Positions 50,573 to 59,455 of a DNA stretch of 64,000 nucleotides are shown piece by piece. The number at the start of each line of letters is the position of its first letter. The first letter of the stretch is position 1. The stretch is from Streptococcus thermophilus (GTDB lineage: Bacteria; Actinomycetota; Actinomycetes; Mycobacteriales; Mycobacteriaceae): assembly GCA_900618065.1 (NCBI GenBank), contig UYIL01000003.1:496001-560000 (forward strand), read 5' to 3'. The notes beneath the pieces are model-generated. The model made no database searches. It saw only the letters and a list, made by a program, of their open reading frames with translations, and was not told the origin of the DNA. The translations under genes were made by a program, and so were the position numbers.

Positions 50573-52128
50573 TGGGTGCGCGATGCCTGGTCGAAGAATT
50601 CCCGCTCGTAGTAGCAGGCGTGCATGAAGGCCTCGGTGGCCTTGGCGCGCTGCTGCTCCGTGGTATTCGACAGCGCCTTCTCCACGCTCTGCAGCGCCAT
50701 GCGCACACCGTCTACGAAGTCATCGCCGCCGTACATGGACAGCCACGCGTTGTAGGGGTGGGCATCGTGGTTGTTCTCCGCAAGGTGCATGCCCACCTCG
50801 GCGTAGAGCCAGAAGCACGGCAGCACGGCGGCGGCACCGACGGCGTAGTCGGCCAGCGCCGCTTCAGACTTGAGCATGTTCACATACCCGAGTGTCACCG
50901 GCGACGGGGGAGTGTCCGCCGCGACCTCGTGCGCGGAGATCCAGCTGCGGTGCAAATCGGATTCCGCCTCAATGGCGACAGTCGCAGACTGGGCCCACCA
51001 CACCTGGTCTTCAGCGTCAGGAGCTTTCACGCTTAACGACGCCAACGCCCGCGAGTACTCACGCAAGTAGTACGCATCCTGAACCAGATAGAAGGAGAAC
51101 TGCTCCTGCGGCAACGTGCCGTCGCGCAGAGCGCGGATGAACGGCAGGTCGAGGGTCTCCGGCCACACCTTCGCCGCTGCCCTTTCCCATAGGTCGCGGG
51201 TGTAGGGGCCGGCAGCCTCGATCTTGGGTTCGAGGATGGGGGAAGAGGTGGTGTTCGGGGCGGTCCAATCGTCGCTAAGCTTCCAGGGCTGCGCGGAGCC
51301 TGCCGCTGCGAGACGGCGCGCACGATGGGAGTGGTCGATGGGGCCGTGGCCGGTGCCAACGTTGAGGTCGTCCGCGTGCGCGATCGCCTCATGCAGCCAG
51401 CTCGACGTCCACGCGAGCGCCGTGTCTGGGTCGATAGCCATGCGCGTGGCGAAGGCCGACGACAGGGAGCAGCCCGTGCCGTGCGTGTTCTTCGTGTCCA
51501 CGCGGGGGACCTCCGCGACCTCGGTTTCACCGCCGGGGGAGACCAGCGCGTTCGATGCCATTCCTTCGCGCAGGTGACCGCCCTTGACCACGACTTTCAC
51601 GCCGCTGGCGTCTGCGTAGACCCGGCCCTGCTCCATAGCCTCCTCGAGCGTGTCCGCAGGCTGCGTGCCCGCCAGAACCGCCAGCTCCGGAATGTTGGGC
51701 GTGACCACGGTCGCGTGGTCCTCCACAAACTGCCGCAGCGCATCCTCCGCGTCCTCGGTGAGCAGGCGGTCGCCGCTGGTGGCCACCATCACCGGGTCCA
51801 CCACGACAATGGGCACCGGGTGGTCTTTGAGGTAATCGGAGACAGTCTGTGTAGTCTCCGCGTCACCCAGCATGCCGATCTTCACCGCGTCGACCTGGAC
51901 GTCGTCGAAGACCGCATCGAGCTGAGCCTTGAGAAACTCCTGCGGCGGGGTGTGAATGTCGCGCACGCCGTGGGTGTTCTGCGCCACCAGCGAGGTGACC
52001 ACGCACATGCCGTACCCGCCGGCAGCCGCAATCGACTTCAGATCCGCCTGGATGCCCGCACCGCCCGTCGGGTCGGTTCCGGCAATGGACAAGATGTTAG
52101 GGATAGCGCTGGGCGTGCGTTCAACCAT
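50569..52128 (-). CDS. thiD: ThiD-TenA fusion (HMP-phosphate kinase and aminopyrimidine hydrolase)
   Basis: A 519-residue two-domain thiamine enzyme. Residues about 10-270 are ThiD, which phosphorylates hydroxymethylpyrimidine twice (IAGTDPTGGAGIQADLK, VDAVKIGMLG, VVDPVMVATSGD, TKNTHGTGCSLSSAFA). Residues about 300-515 are a TenA/thiaminase II domain that salvages aminopyrimidine (LPFIRALRDGTLPQEQFSFYLVQDAYYLREYSRAL in part, HACYYEREFFD). The start at 52128 is preceded by GGAGG that belongs to the closing part of a TPP riboswitch, so translation is probably blocked when thiamine diphosphate is high. Confidence 0.93.
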   Translation of the reverse strand: MVERTPSAIPNILSIAGTDPTGGAGIQADLKSIAAAGGYGMCVVTSLVAQNTHGVRDIHTPPQEFLKAQLDAVFDDVQVDAVKIGMLGDAETTQTVSDYLKDHPVPIVVVDPVMVATSGDRLLTEDAEDALRQFVEDHATVVTPNIPELAVLAGTQPADTLEEAMEQGRVYADASGVKVVVKGGHLREGMASNALVSPGGETEVAEVPRVDTKNTHGTGCSLSSAFATRMAIDPDTALAWTSSWLHEAIAHADDLNVGTGHGPIDHSHRARRLAAAGSAQPWKLSDDWTAPNTTSSPILEPKIEAAGPYTRDLWERAAAKVWPETLDLPFIRALRDGTLPQEQFSFYLVQDAYYLREYSRALASLSVKAPDAEDQVWWAQSATVAIEAESDLHRSWISAHEVAADTPPSPVTLGYVNMLKSEAALADYAVGAAAVLPCFWLYAEVGMHLAENNHDAHPYNAWLSMYGGDDFVDGVRMALQSVEKALSNTTEQQRAKATEAFMHACYYEREFFDQASRTQ

Positions 52129-52135
52129 CAGACAA

Positions 52136-52214
52136 TTCCTCCGCGAATTCGAGTTCGATCAGGTTCAACGGGTGTGATCTCAGCCCGGCCTACTACGGGC
52201 TGGGCACCCCGTGT
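52136..52214 (-). promoter_or_regulatory. TPP riboswitch (THI element) upstream of thiD-tenA
   Basis: Reading down the minus strand from 52214, the conserved parts appear in order: GGGGTGCCCAGC, then GGCTGAGATCACACCC, then TTGAACCTGATC, then GCGGAGGAAT. These are the pyrimidine- and pyrophosphate-sensing helices of the TPP aptamer. The final GGAGG doubles as the thiD ribosome-binding site, which points to translational control. Confidence 0.92.
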
Positions 52215-52577
52215 CTTATCCCTCAACCATACGTGAGGCTCGCGTCCGTCAGGGGGTCTTCAAACAATCAAAGACTTGACTTCGACGTGTATCGAGGTCA
52301 GGTCCCGGGGCTGAAGAGCCGCGGCTTCGGACTGCTGCGGATTCCTGGGGGGACGGTTCGTGCCCTTTGGGAGCTGGAATACTGCTCGGGCATATAAGCA
52401 TTGACGCACGTTTTTGACCTGCGAGTTTAGATGAGCAGTATTCTGAAAAACCGCCAGTAGTATTCCGGGCTGGATGGTGCCCCCATTGGTAGGGCTCCCC
52501 TTCGCAACGACCCGGGGTTATTGCAGCACTCTGCTCTGCTCAAGGTGCTGCATCCGAGGCCAAGCGCGGCCGCCGCT
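52215..52577. other. Non-coding region upstream of the riboswitch
   Basis: About 360 bases without a credible gene. It must contain the thiD-tenA promoter (minus strand) and the 3' end of the GTPase operon. The main visible structure is the inverted repeat at 52377-52443. Confidence 0.4.
52377..52443. repeat. 11-bp inverted repeat with a third partial copy
   Basis: GAATACTGCTC (52377-52387) and GAGCAGTATTC (52433-52443) are exact reverse complements 45 bases apart. A third partial copy, CAGTAGTATTCC, follows at 52455-52466. It could be an operator set or the ends of a decayed small element. Confidence 0.5.
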
Positions 52578-54176
52578 CTACCCCACAGCATTGTTCACGG
52601 CACCGACGAACCTGTCATAATCCGCGCGTATTCCCTCCAGTGGCTCCACCACGGCTGTGTGAGATATCGCCGCCACCTCTTTGCGCACAGCCTGCCGGGT
52701 GCGGCGCTTCACCCCGGAGCCGATCACCCCACCGAAGACGGTAGTGACCAGACCGATGATGAGTCCCGTCAATAGCCCGGCCATGATCAGCAGGGTGGGG
52801 ACGGGCCACCCCTCGACCGTGGGCACGAGGTCATCGCCCAGCAGGGGCATCAAAGCGCCCGGCAGGAAGGCGACAAGGAGATACCACACCACACCGGCGA
52901 GAGCGGCGATGAGCGCCAGCCATTGAATCACCGTGAGCAGGAACCATCCGCGGGACGGTTCTGCGGGGAGGCGGGTGCGCGCCACGGCACGGTCCAGTTC
53001 ACCCGGCAGGACTTGGGAAATCTCCTCGGTGCGGTCTGCCACCGCCGCCGACCACGCATGGGGCAACCCGGCTGCGGCAGCTGCGGAATAGTCACGCAGG
53101 CCCTTGTTCGCCACCGCTTTGCCGGACGCATCCACCTCCGGCATCGAGGTGCGGTGCACACCCACTTCGTCGGACTCCTCCCGCAGCCCAAGGCGGCGCA
53201 ACGGATCGGGGCGGAACCTGGTGATCCAGCTAGTCAACAACCACCCGGTGCGCTCATGCAGCCGCTTACGGTAGGCGGCGGCAGTGGTCTCGGCGATGCG
53301 CTCTGCCCCGGCCGCTTGAGACAAGGTCGCATCAAGGGCACGCTTCGCGTGCTTATCCACGCCACCCACCCCACTTGCCGGCGCATAGTCCTCCGCCACC
53401 GCCCGAATGTCGGCTTCGATCCGGGCAGTCTGAGCCGTATGGGCGCGGGCAACTTTGGAAATGGCGCCCCGCAGCGCCTCGATGCCCTCACCGGTGCGGG
53501 TGGAGGTGGGGATGACGGAAATGCGGGTGAGGCCGTCGTGGAGAAGCAAATTCTCGAAGTTCCCGGCAACCGTGGGCACATCGTCCGCATGCAGCAGGTC
53601 AGCTTTGTTCAACACAGCGAGGGTGACCTCGGCGTGGCCGGCGTGGGGGCGGATGAACTGGTCGTGGATCACGCTGTCGGCGTACTTCTCGGGGTCGGTG
53701 ACCCACACCAACACGTCGACTTGGCCGGCGAGGCGTTCCGCGATCGCGCGGTTGGAGGCTTCCACCGAGTCGAAGTCCGGCAGGTCCAGCAAAATGAGCG
53801 GGCCTGCGCCGGGAGCGAACTCTCCTTCACGGCTGCGGCGGTCCTCCACCCCAAGCCAGTCCAGCAGCGCTTCGGACCCTTCCGGTTCCCAAATCGCCGC
53901 GAGAGGTGAGGATGTGGTCGGGCGGCGCGCGGCTGCCTTACCTAAGTCCTCACCCACGACTGCATTGAACAGCGACGTCTTACCGGAACCGGTCGCCCCG
54001 AAGAACCCTACGACGGTGTGGTCAGCAGACAGCGCGCGACGTTCTGCTCCCGCACGCGCAACCGAGTGGAAGCGCTGGACCTCGTCGGCAGGCAAGTAGG
54101 GCGCGCCAATGGAGGCGGCCTCCTCCAGCGCGGCAAGCCGGTCACCGAGCGGAGTTGTGCGTTTGAAAAGCGCCAC
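52578..54176 (-). CDS. Membrane-associated dynamin-like GTPase (second of pair)
   Basis: A 532-residue GTPase. G1 is FGATGSGKTSLFN (near residue 61), G3 is LLDLPDFDSVEASN and G4 is LAVLNKADLLH. A C-terminal pair of hydrophobic helices (VIQWLALIAALAGVVWYLLVAFL and PVPTLLIMAGLLTGLIIGLVTTVF) inserts it in the membrane. The layout is that of the YfjP/dynamin-like family. Its ATG overlaps the last base of the upstream GTPase gene, so the two are coupled and probably work as a pair. The biological role is not known; membrane stress or cell-envelope remodelling is a guess. Confidence 0.78.
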   Translation of the reverse strand: MALFKRTTPLGDRLAALEEAASIGAPYLPADEVQRFHSVARAGAERRALSADHTVVGFFGATGSGKTSLFNAVVGEDLGKAAARRPTTSSPLAAIWEPEGSEALLDWLGVEDRRSREGEFAPGAGPLILLDLPDFDSVEASNRAIAERLAGQVDVLVWVTDPEKYADSVIHDQFIRPHAGHAEVTLAVLNKADLLHADDVPTVAGNFENLLLHDGLTRISVIPTSTRTGEGIEALRGAISKVARAHTAQTARIEADIRAVAEDYAPASGVGGVDKHAKRALDATLSQAAGAERIAETTAAAYRKRLHERTGWLLTSWITRFRPDPLRRLGLREESDEVGVHRTSMPEVDASGKAVANKGLRDYSAAAAAGLPHAWSAAVADRTEEISQVLPGELDRAVARTRLPAEPSRGWFLLTVIQWLALIAALAGVVWYLLVAFLPGALMPLLGDDLVPTVEGWPVPTLLIMAGLLTGLIIGLVTTVFGGVIGSGVKRRTRQAVRKEVAAISHTAVVEPLEGIRADYDRFVGAVNNAVG

Positions 54177-56053
54177 TATTCCCTGCCCTCCGTTTGCTGA
54201 GCTTCAGCGCCAGACGATTGTGCGCCAAACGAGCCCCGCAGTTGGTCGAACAAGCCGCGCAAGGTGCCGTGTTCGTAGCTTTCCCGCACATCCTCATGGA
54301 CATGGACGGCGGGAGCCTGCGCAGCGGGAGCTGGAGCGAGGATACCCGGGAAGCGCTCGTCGATGGACACGCGCGCTGCAGCGGCCGCGGTGCGCATTGA
54401 ATCGGCGGAGGTGCCTTCGAACAGCGGGTCAGTGATGGCGTAGTAGCGCTCGCGTTCCTCACGCAGCAGCACATCGAGACGCTGGTTGAGGTCTTCGCGC
54501 GCGTCGGCAGCCATGCGGCGCACGGTGTCCTCGCCGAACACCGTCTCCAGCAATTTCTGGCCCAGCACAGCGGATCCGCCCGCGATGCCGATCTCAGCGC
54601 CCGTCAGTCCGGCTGTGGTGGAGAACACCACCAGCATGAGCGCGACGGTGAGTACGTTGAGCCCAAGCGACATCACGCGCGCACGCTGGCGCTTTTCACC
54701 GGCGGTGTCTTGGATGCGCGTCAGCATCGCCCCCTGCCATTCGCGGATGAGCTGCGCGGCCTTATCGTCGATGTCCTGGCTGGCGCGGGCCAAGGAGGGA
54801 TCAGCCGCGTGACGACGCTCCGGTGCCACCGCCCCCACATGCGCCCACGCCCGGGACGCCGCCGTGTCCGCCGCATCCACGATCACGGCGTGCAAACCCG
54901 ACTCCAGCTCCGTTTCCACCTCCCGCAGGGGAGCGGGCTCACCACTGAAAAAGCTGCCCACCTTGTCCACGGTCTGGCTGAACCAGCGCTCGAAACCGCG
55001 GAACACGTCAGCGGTGCCTACCACGTCCTGCCAGCGGTCCATGACCTCACTGCGCAGCATTTTTCCGTCGGATGTGGCATCAATGATGTGGTGGTGCGCG
55101 GAGCGGTACAGCTCCAAGATCGACTCGTCGATGTGGTTCGCGAATTCTTCGCTGCGCTGGCGCGTAGCCACCAACTCATCCACGCGAGAAAGGGCGCCGT
55201 TGGCCGCACCTGCCACGGTCTTGCCGGCCACCTCGCGCCGGGCAGCAGAATCGTCCGCCAATGAGGTCAGGTAGTTACGCAGCGGCGCCACCATCTCAGT
55301 CGGGAGGAACTCCTCCTGCAAGTCCTTCACGTACGGCACTTCGAAGACGGTGGCGCGTTCCAGGCCGGCCGCGTTCATCATGCGGCGCAGGTCGGCCGGG
55401 ACCGTGGCGGCGGCTGCCTCGTCGAGGCGGTTGAGCACGACCACGACTTCGATGCCGCGGCCGGCGGCGTCGTGCAGAAAGTTCCACACCAGCTGGTCGG
55501 CGTAGCGCGCGGGGGTGGTGACGAAGATCCACAAGTCCGCTGCGGCAAGCAGCTGGCTGGCAAGGGCGCGGTTGCGGTCATCGATGGAGTCGAAATCCGG
55601 GGCGTCGAGAAGCGAAAGGCCCGCGGGGATGCTGGGTGTTTCCACCACACGCAACGTCGTGGACTGCTCGTTGCCCGCGCCGTGAGAGCGTGCAAGGCCG
55701 GGAAGAACCTGCGGCGAGTTGAACCAGTCCGCGTCTTCCGGATTGGCCACCAGCACCGGCTGGCGCGTCGTGGGGCGGATCACCCCGGGGTTAGACACCT
55801 GCTCCTGCAGCAAGGCGTTGACCAGCGTGGACTTGCCGGATCCGGTAGAGCCGCCAATCACGGCCAACAGTGGCGCGTCCAAGTTGGCCAGTCGGGGGAG
55901 GATATAGTCGTCGAGCTGGTTGACCACCGCGCGGGCCTCTTCGGCGGCGCCGGCGGGCAACGTGGTTGCGGCCAGCGATTCGCGCAGCTGCTTGACTGCG
56001 CTTAAAGGGTCGCTCGGCGGGGTGGTGGTTTCGGGGCTAGTCACCCGGCCCAT
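54176..56053 (-). CDS. Dynamin-like GTPase (first of pair)
   Basis: A 625-residue GTPase with G1 IGGSTGSGKSTLVNALL, a switch region PTTRQPVLVANP, G3 LLDAPDFDSIDDRNRAL and G4 VVLNRLDEAA. A hydrophobic segment lies near residues 465-495 (VMSLGLNVLTVALMLVVFS) and a long helical middle region precedes it. The C-terminus is Ala/Pro-rich and acidic. The tandem, overlapping arrangement with the second GTPase is typical of bacterial dynamin pairs, which often form hetero-oligomers. Confidence 0.78.
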   Translation of the reverse strand: MGRVTSPETTTPPSDPLSAVKQLRESLAATTLPAGAAEEARAVVNQLDDYILPRLANLDAPLLAVIGGSTGSGKSTLVNALLQEQVSNPGVIRPTTRQPVLVANPEDADWFNSPQVLPGLARSHGAGNEQSTTLRVVETPSIPAGLSLLDAPDFDSIDDRNRALASQLLAAADLWIFVTTPARYADQLVWNFLHDAAGRGIEVVVVLNRLDEAAAATVPADLRRMMNAAGLERATVFEVPYVKDLQEEFLPTEMVAPLRNYLTSLADDSAARREVAGKTVAGAANGALSRVDELVATRQRSEEFANHIDESILELYRSAHHHIIDATSDGKMLRSEVMDRWQDVVGTADVFRGFERWFSQTVDKVGSFFSGEPAPLREVETELESGLHAVIVDAADTAASRAWAHVGAVAPERRHAADPSLARASQDIDDKAAQLIREWQGAMLTRIQDTAGEKRQRARVMSLGLNVLTVALMLVVFSTTAGLTGAEIGIAGGSAVLGQKLLETVFGEDTVRRMAADAREDLNQRLDVLLREERERYYAITDPLFEGTSADSMRTAAAAARVSIDERFPGILAPAPAAQAPAVHVHEDVRESYEHGTLRGLFDQLRGSFGAQSSGAEAQQTEGRE

Positions 56054-56065
56054 TGTTGCAGAAAC

Positions 56066-56860
56066 TTAATCCTTGTAGTCCGTCTTGGTCAGATTCAACC
56101 AGCCGTATACGCCGCCCATAATCAGGCCGCCGCCCACTAGGTTGCCCAGCCACACCACAGACCAGTTGCGCAGAATATTGGCAATGGTGAACCCGTCGAT
56201 CGTCTCGGGCCCGTAAACGAAGCCGCCGAGTTGGACCATCACGAAGTTCGCGATCGAGTGCTCGTAGCTCATGGCGGCGAACGCCGGAATGACCACGATG
56301 ATGCCGAGCAATTTGGCGGAGAAATCTTGTCCAGCCTGCGTGGACATCATGAACGCGATGTTGACCACCATGTTCGCCAGAATCGCCTCGACGAACAAAC
56401 CCCCTGTGGGCTTCGCGAGTTTGTTTTCCAGCACGGTGTGAAGCAGGCGGCTTTCGGGGTCGATGTTGCTCATGAACACCGTATGGGAGATCAGCCAACA
56501 TATCACCACGGCGCCGACCAAGTTGAAGAGTGTGACGAACAGGATGAGCGCCAACCCGCGTAGGACGGACACGTGCTTGGTCACCGCCCCGTAGGTCATG
56601 AACATCATGTCGCCGGTGGCGAGCTCGCCTTGCAGGACGATGATGATGTACAGCGTCGTTGCGAAGATGGCCGCGAAGACGTAGCCGCCCCAGCCCGGGG
56701 CGTAGCTTTCCATGATTGTTCCGGTCGCCGCGGCGAAGGACGTCATGATTCCGAGGTAGACCCCGGCCATGATCGAGCGCACTGCGAACCGGGACGGTTC
56801 CGTGGTGAACAGGTCCAGTTTTCTGCCGATGATGCCTGGTGCTTTTTCATGGAAGCTCAT
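56066..56860 (-). CDS. Formate/nitrite transporter family channel (FocA/NirC)
   Basis: A 264-residue pentameric anion channel with about six hydrophobic segments (for example VRSIMAGVYLGIMTSFAAATG, ALILFVTLFNLVGAVVICWLI and LLGIIVVIPAFAAMSYEHSIANFV). The FNT signatures GELATGDMMFMTYGA and AMSYEHSIANF are present. It may carry formate, nitrite or acetate; the substrate cannot be decided. It stands alone, divergent from rplN. Confidence 0.88.
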   Translation of the reverse strand: MSFHEKAPGIIGRKLDLFTTEPSRFAVRSIMAGVYLGIMTSFAAATGTIMESYAPGWGGYVFAAIFATTLYIIIVLQGELATGDMMFMTYGAVTKHVSVLRGLALILFVTLFNLVGAVVICWLISHTVFMSNIDPESRLLHTVLENKLAKPTGGLFVEAILANMVVNIAFMMSTQAGQDFSAKLLGIIVVIPAFAAMSYEHSIANFVMVQLGGFVYGPETIDGFTIANILRNWSVVWLGNLVGGGLIMGGVYGWLNLTKTDYKD

Positions 56861-56894
56861 ATGCTCAACACTAGCGTCACTTTATACGTTTGAG

Positions 56895-56917
56895 CTGGGG
56901 TTTGATCAAAGACCCAG
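56895..56917. promoter_or_regulatory. Palindromic operator candidate upstream of focA
   Basis: CTGGG-g-TTTGATCAAA-ga-CCCAG is an almost perfect palindrome with a TTTGATCAAA core. It lies 35-57 bases upstream of the channel gene. TTGAT...ATCAA half-sites resemble FNR/Crp-type boxes, but the spacing is wrong for a standard one. Confidence 0.4.
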
Positions 56918-56984
56918 TGTGATATCGGCCCGCTTCTTTGAGGGACGCGGTAAGCGCCCGCCAAACCATGCTGTCAAGATTTGG

Positions 56985-57012
56985 TTCAACACCAGATGAC
57001 GTGCTTTAATAC
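56985..57012 (+). promoter_or_regulatory. Predicted rplN-rplX-rplE promoter
   Basis: TTCAAC (56985-56990) and TAATAC (57007-57012) are 16 bases apart. The resulting leader of about 170 nt includes the CGTCGATAAGC copy at 57100. Confidence 0.45.
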
Positions 57013-57099
57013 GTCAGTTGCCTGGAGCTGGTCGGCCACGACGCGCGTTTCCGAGCGGAATGGCCGAGACCCTTCGGCCTCGTTGTAGTACAAGAGGTC

Positions 57100-57110
57100 C
57101 GTCGATAAGC
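57100..57110 (+). repeat. CGTCGATAAGC motif, rplN leader
   Basis: Exact copy with the extended form CGTCGATAAGCGAAG, 78 bases before the rplN start. Confidence 0.7.
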
Positions 57111-57187
57111 GAAGGCGCAAAAGCAATTGACCACGTGCGTGCAGGACGGAAATCTGACGCACATTGATCCAGGTCAGGAGACCAAAA

Positions 57188-57556
57188 GTGATTCAGCAAG
57201 AATCGCGTCTGAAGGTCGCCGACAACACTGGTGCACGCGAGATTCTGTGCGTCCGTGTCCTCGGCGGTTCTGTTCGACGCTTCGCCGGTATCGGCGACAC
57301 GATTGTCGCCACCGTGAAGGAAGCCGCCCCCGGCGGCAACGTGAAAGAGGGCGAGATTGTCCGCGCCGTCGTCGTGCGCGCCAAGAAGGAGACCCGTCGT
57401 CCGGACGGCTCCTACATCTCGTTCGACGAGAACGCAGCTGTTTTGATCAAGAACGACACCGAGCCGCGCGGTACCCGCATCTTCGGCCCGGTTGCTCGTG
57501 AGCTGCGCGACAAGAAGTTCATGAAGATCGTTTCTCTCGCACCGGAGGTGATCTAG
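57188..57556 (+). CDS. rplN: 50S ribosomal protein L14
   Basis: A 122-residue protein at the subunit interface. It shows [27 protein letters not shown] and the C-terminal [28 protein letters not shown] chose the GTG at 57188 after AGGAGA. The rplX start follows the stop with no gap. Confidence 0.97.
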   Translation: MIQQESRLKVADNTGAREILCVRVLGGSVRRFAGIGDTIVATVKEAAPGGNVKEGEIVRAVVVRAKKETRRPDGSYISFDENAAVLIKNDTEPRGTRIFGPVARELRDKKFMKIVSLAPEVI

Positions 57557-57871
57557 TTGAAGATCAAGAAGGGCGATATGGTCCAGGTCATCGCCGGTAA
57601 GGACAAGGGCGCTCAGGGCCGCGTCATCGAGGCGTACCCGAAGCGTGAGCGTGTCTTGGTCGAGGGCGTGAACCGTGTGAAGAAGCACGTTGCTAACTCG
57701 TACAACGAGCGCGGTGCTGAGTCCGGCGGCATTGTCACCCAGGAGGCTCCGATCCACGTGTCCAACGTGATGATCCTTGACTCCGAGGGCACCCCGACCC
57801 GCGTCGGCTACCGCTTCGACGAGGACGGCAAGAAGGTCCGCGTGGCCAAGTCGAACGGGGAGGACATCTAA
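57557..57871 (+). CDS. rplX: 50S ribosomal protein L24
   Basis: A 104-residue assembly initiator. It shows the KOW motif [23 protein letters not shown]. The start is a TTG directly after the rplN stop (TAGTTG), an uncommon start suggesting coupling. The stop overlaps the rplE ATG by one base. Confidence 0.95.
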   Translation: MKIKKGDMVQVIAGKDKGAQGRVIEAYPKRERVLVEGVNRVKKHVANSYNERGAESGGIVTQEAPIHVSNVMILDSEGTPTRVGYRFDEDGKKVRVAKSNGEDI

Positions 57872-58455
57872 TGACTGAGATTCAGAACTACACTCCGCGC
57901 CTGAAGACGCGTTACCAGGACGAGATCCGCGGCAAGCTCGCTGACGAGTTCGGTTACGACAACGTCATGCAGATCCCGGGCATCACCAAGATCGTTGTGA
58001 ACATGGGTGTGGGCGACGCTGCCCGCGACTCGAAGATGATCAACGGTGCCCTGGAGGATCTCACCGCGATCACCGGCCAGAAGCCGCAGCTGCGTCGCGC
58101 GAAGAAGTCCATCGCTAACTTCAAGCTGCGTGAAGGCATGCCGATCGGCGCGAAGGTCACCCTCCGCGGCGACCGCATGTGGGAGTTCCTCGACCGTCTG
58201 CTGACGGTTGCTCTCCCGCGTATTCGCGACTTCCGCGGTCTGTCGGACACCCAGTTCGACGGTAACGGCAACTACACCTTCGGTCTTGCTGAGCAGACCA
58301 TGTTCTACGAGATCGACGTGGACAAGGTTGACCGTCCGCGCGGTATGGACATCACCGTTGTGACCTCCGCGATCAACGACGAGGAAGGCCGTGCGCTGCT
58401 GCGCCACTTCGGCTTCCCGTTCAAGGACAAGGACGGCAAGATGCAGCGCCCGTAA
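57871..58455 (+). CDS. rplE: 50S ribosomal protein L5
   Basis: A 194-residue 5S rRNA-binding protein. It shows [21 protein letters not shown] and [25 protein letters not shown]. It ends this ribosomal segment; the next spc genes (rpsH and on) are not here, so the cluster is broken again. Confidence 0.97.
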   Translation: MTEIQNYTPRLKTRYQDEIRGKLADEFGYDNVMQIPGITKIVVNMGVGDAARDSKMINGALEDLTAITGQKPQLRRAKKSIANFKLREGMPIGAKVTLRGDRMWEFLDRLLTVALPRIRDFRGLSDTQFDGNGNYTFGLAEQTMFYEIDVDKVDRPRGMDITVVTSAINDEEGRALLRHFGFPFKDKDGKMQRP

Positions 58456-58458
58456 GCT

Positions 58459-58469
58459 GCTTATCGACG
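58459..58469 (-). repeat. CGTCGATAAGC motif (reverse), after rplE
   Basis: Exact reverse copy starting 4 bases after the rplE stop, directly before the terminator-like hairpin. Confidence 0.7.
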
Positions 58470-58471
58470 CT

Positions 58472-58512
58472 CCCCCCTGCAGCCCGGTTTTCACACCGAG
58501 CCGCAGGGGGGG
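58472..58512. terminator. Hairpin between convergent rplE and the siderophore reductase gene
   Basis: CCCCCCTGC (58472-58480) pairs with GCAGGGGGG (58503-58511); an inner CGGT/ACCG stem lies within. There is no strong T run on either side, so it may act as a bidirectional but weak terminator. Confidence 0.55.
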
Positions 58513-58530
58513 CTAGTCGTTTATGGGGAG

Positions 58531-59325
58531 TTACGGCCGGGCCTTGCCGTGGAACCAGAACGGGACCCAGACCACGTCGGACGGGGCAAGACCCCAGTCC
58601 TTCACGGCGAGTGCGCGTACGGATTTGGTGAGGTTGCCTTCGCCGGAGACCCACACGGAGCGCGGCGGTTGCCCTGTGCCGAAGTGTTCGCACAGGACGG
58701 CCAGAGTGGTTTCGGTCTCGGCGGTTTTCGGTGCTTCTATGACGGTAAGGGAGGCGAGCTTTTCGTGCCACTGCTCAGCCAGGCCGTCCTCGATTTCCTC
58801 TGGGGACGTGACGACGGCGACGGCGTGGGTCTGTGTGAGAGCCTGGGGTGCGTTAGCCTCTTGGTAGGCCAAGATATGGCGCAGGGCGGGCAGCGCTGAA
58901 GCATCGGCGACAAGTAGCTGCGAGGATGCTGGCGGCTTCCACAGGGCGGGGCACGTGAACATGCCGGCGGTGTCGCCTGGGCGCGCCTGGCGGATCCACC
59001 GGGAACCGGGGCCGGAATCGCCGTGGGTGACCACGTCGACGTCGATAAGCTTGTGTGCCCTGTCGAGGCTGCGGATGGTGTACCAACGGAGGTCGGGGCG
59101 TGTCTCCTCGGGGATTGCTGCCACGGCCGCGCGGATGTTGATGCCGCTGAAGCTGAACGGGCGGAAGGGGTGGCCCGGCTTCGGCATGACTAAGCCGAAA
59201 AACTCGTCGGGGCCGCTCAAGGGGTAGTCCGCGAAAACTTCCCCGGTGAAGGTGAGGCGGTGCAGACGTGGCTTGAGCTGCTCGTTGGCGACGAGGGTGA
59301 CGGGGTGGAGGAGGTGGGTCGGCAT
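58531..59325 (-). CDS. Siderophore-interacting FAD/NAD(P)H protein
   Basis: A 264-residue ViuB-like ferric-siderophore reductase that releases iron in the cytoplasm. It shows LHRLTFTGEVFADYPLSGPDEFFGLVMP, HPFRPFSFSGINIR and the RWYTIRSLD FAD-binding signature, then SRWIRQARPGD and LLVADASALPALRHIL. The C-terminal VWVSGEGNLTKSVR matches the NAD(P)H side. It is divergent from the importer genes, with a DtxR-like box between them. A CGTCGATAAGC copy (59040-59050) encodes Leu-Ile-Asp on this strand. Confidence 0.9.
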   Translation of the reverse strand: MPTHLLHPVTLVANEQLKPRLHRLTFTGEVFADYPLSGPDEFFGLVMPKPGHPFRPFSFSGINIRAAVAAIPEETRPDLRWYTIRSLDRAHKLIDVDVVTHGDSGPGSRWIRQARPGDTAGMFTCPALWKPPASSQLLVADASALPALRHILAYQEANAPQALTQTHAVAVVTSPEEIEDGLAEQWHEKLASLTVIEAPKTAETETTLAVLCEHFGTGQPPRSVWVSGEGNLTKSVRALAVKDWGLAPSDVVWVPFWFHGKARP

Positions 59326-59345
59326 GTGTTGAAGTGTGTCCTAAG

Positions 59346-59364
59346 TAAGGCAAGGCTTGCTTTA
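59346..59364. promoter_or_regulatory. DtxR-like iron box
   Basis: TAAGGCAAGGCTTGCTTTA matches the DtxR consensus TWAGGTWAGSCTWACCTWA at 16 of 19 positions. It lies between divergent iron genes, 21 bases upstream of the reductase start and 92 bases upstream of the lipoprotein gene, and overlaps a TATTAT-type -10 region. Repression by iron-loaded DtxR is expected. Confidence 0.75.
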
Positions 59365-59455
59365 TTATACCTGCGGGGTCTACGATACGACAGTCGACAC
59401 AATTTGAAAACCTTTTTGTGCCCTAAATGGGCCTAGATGCTCCAAGGACCCCACT

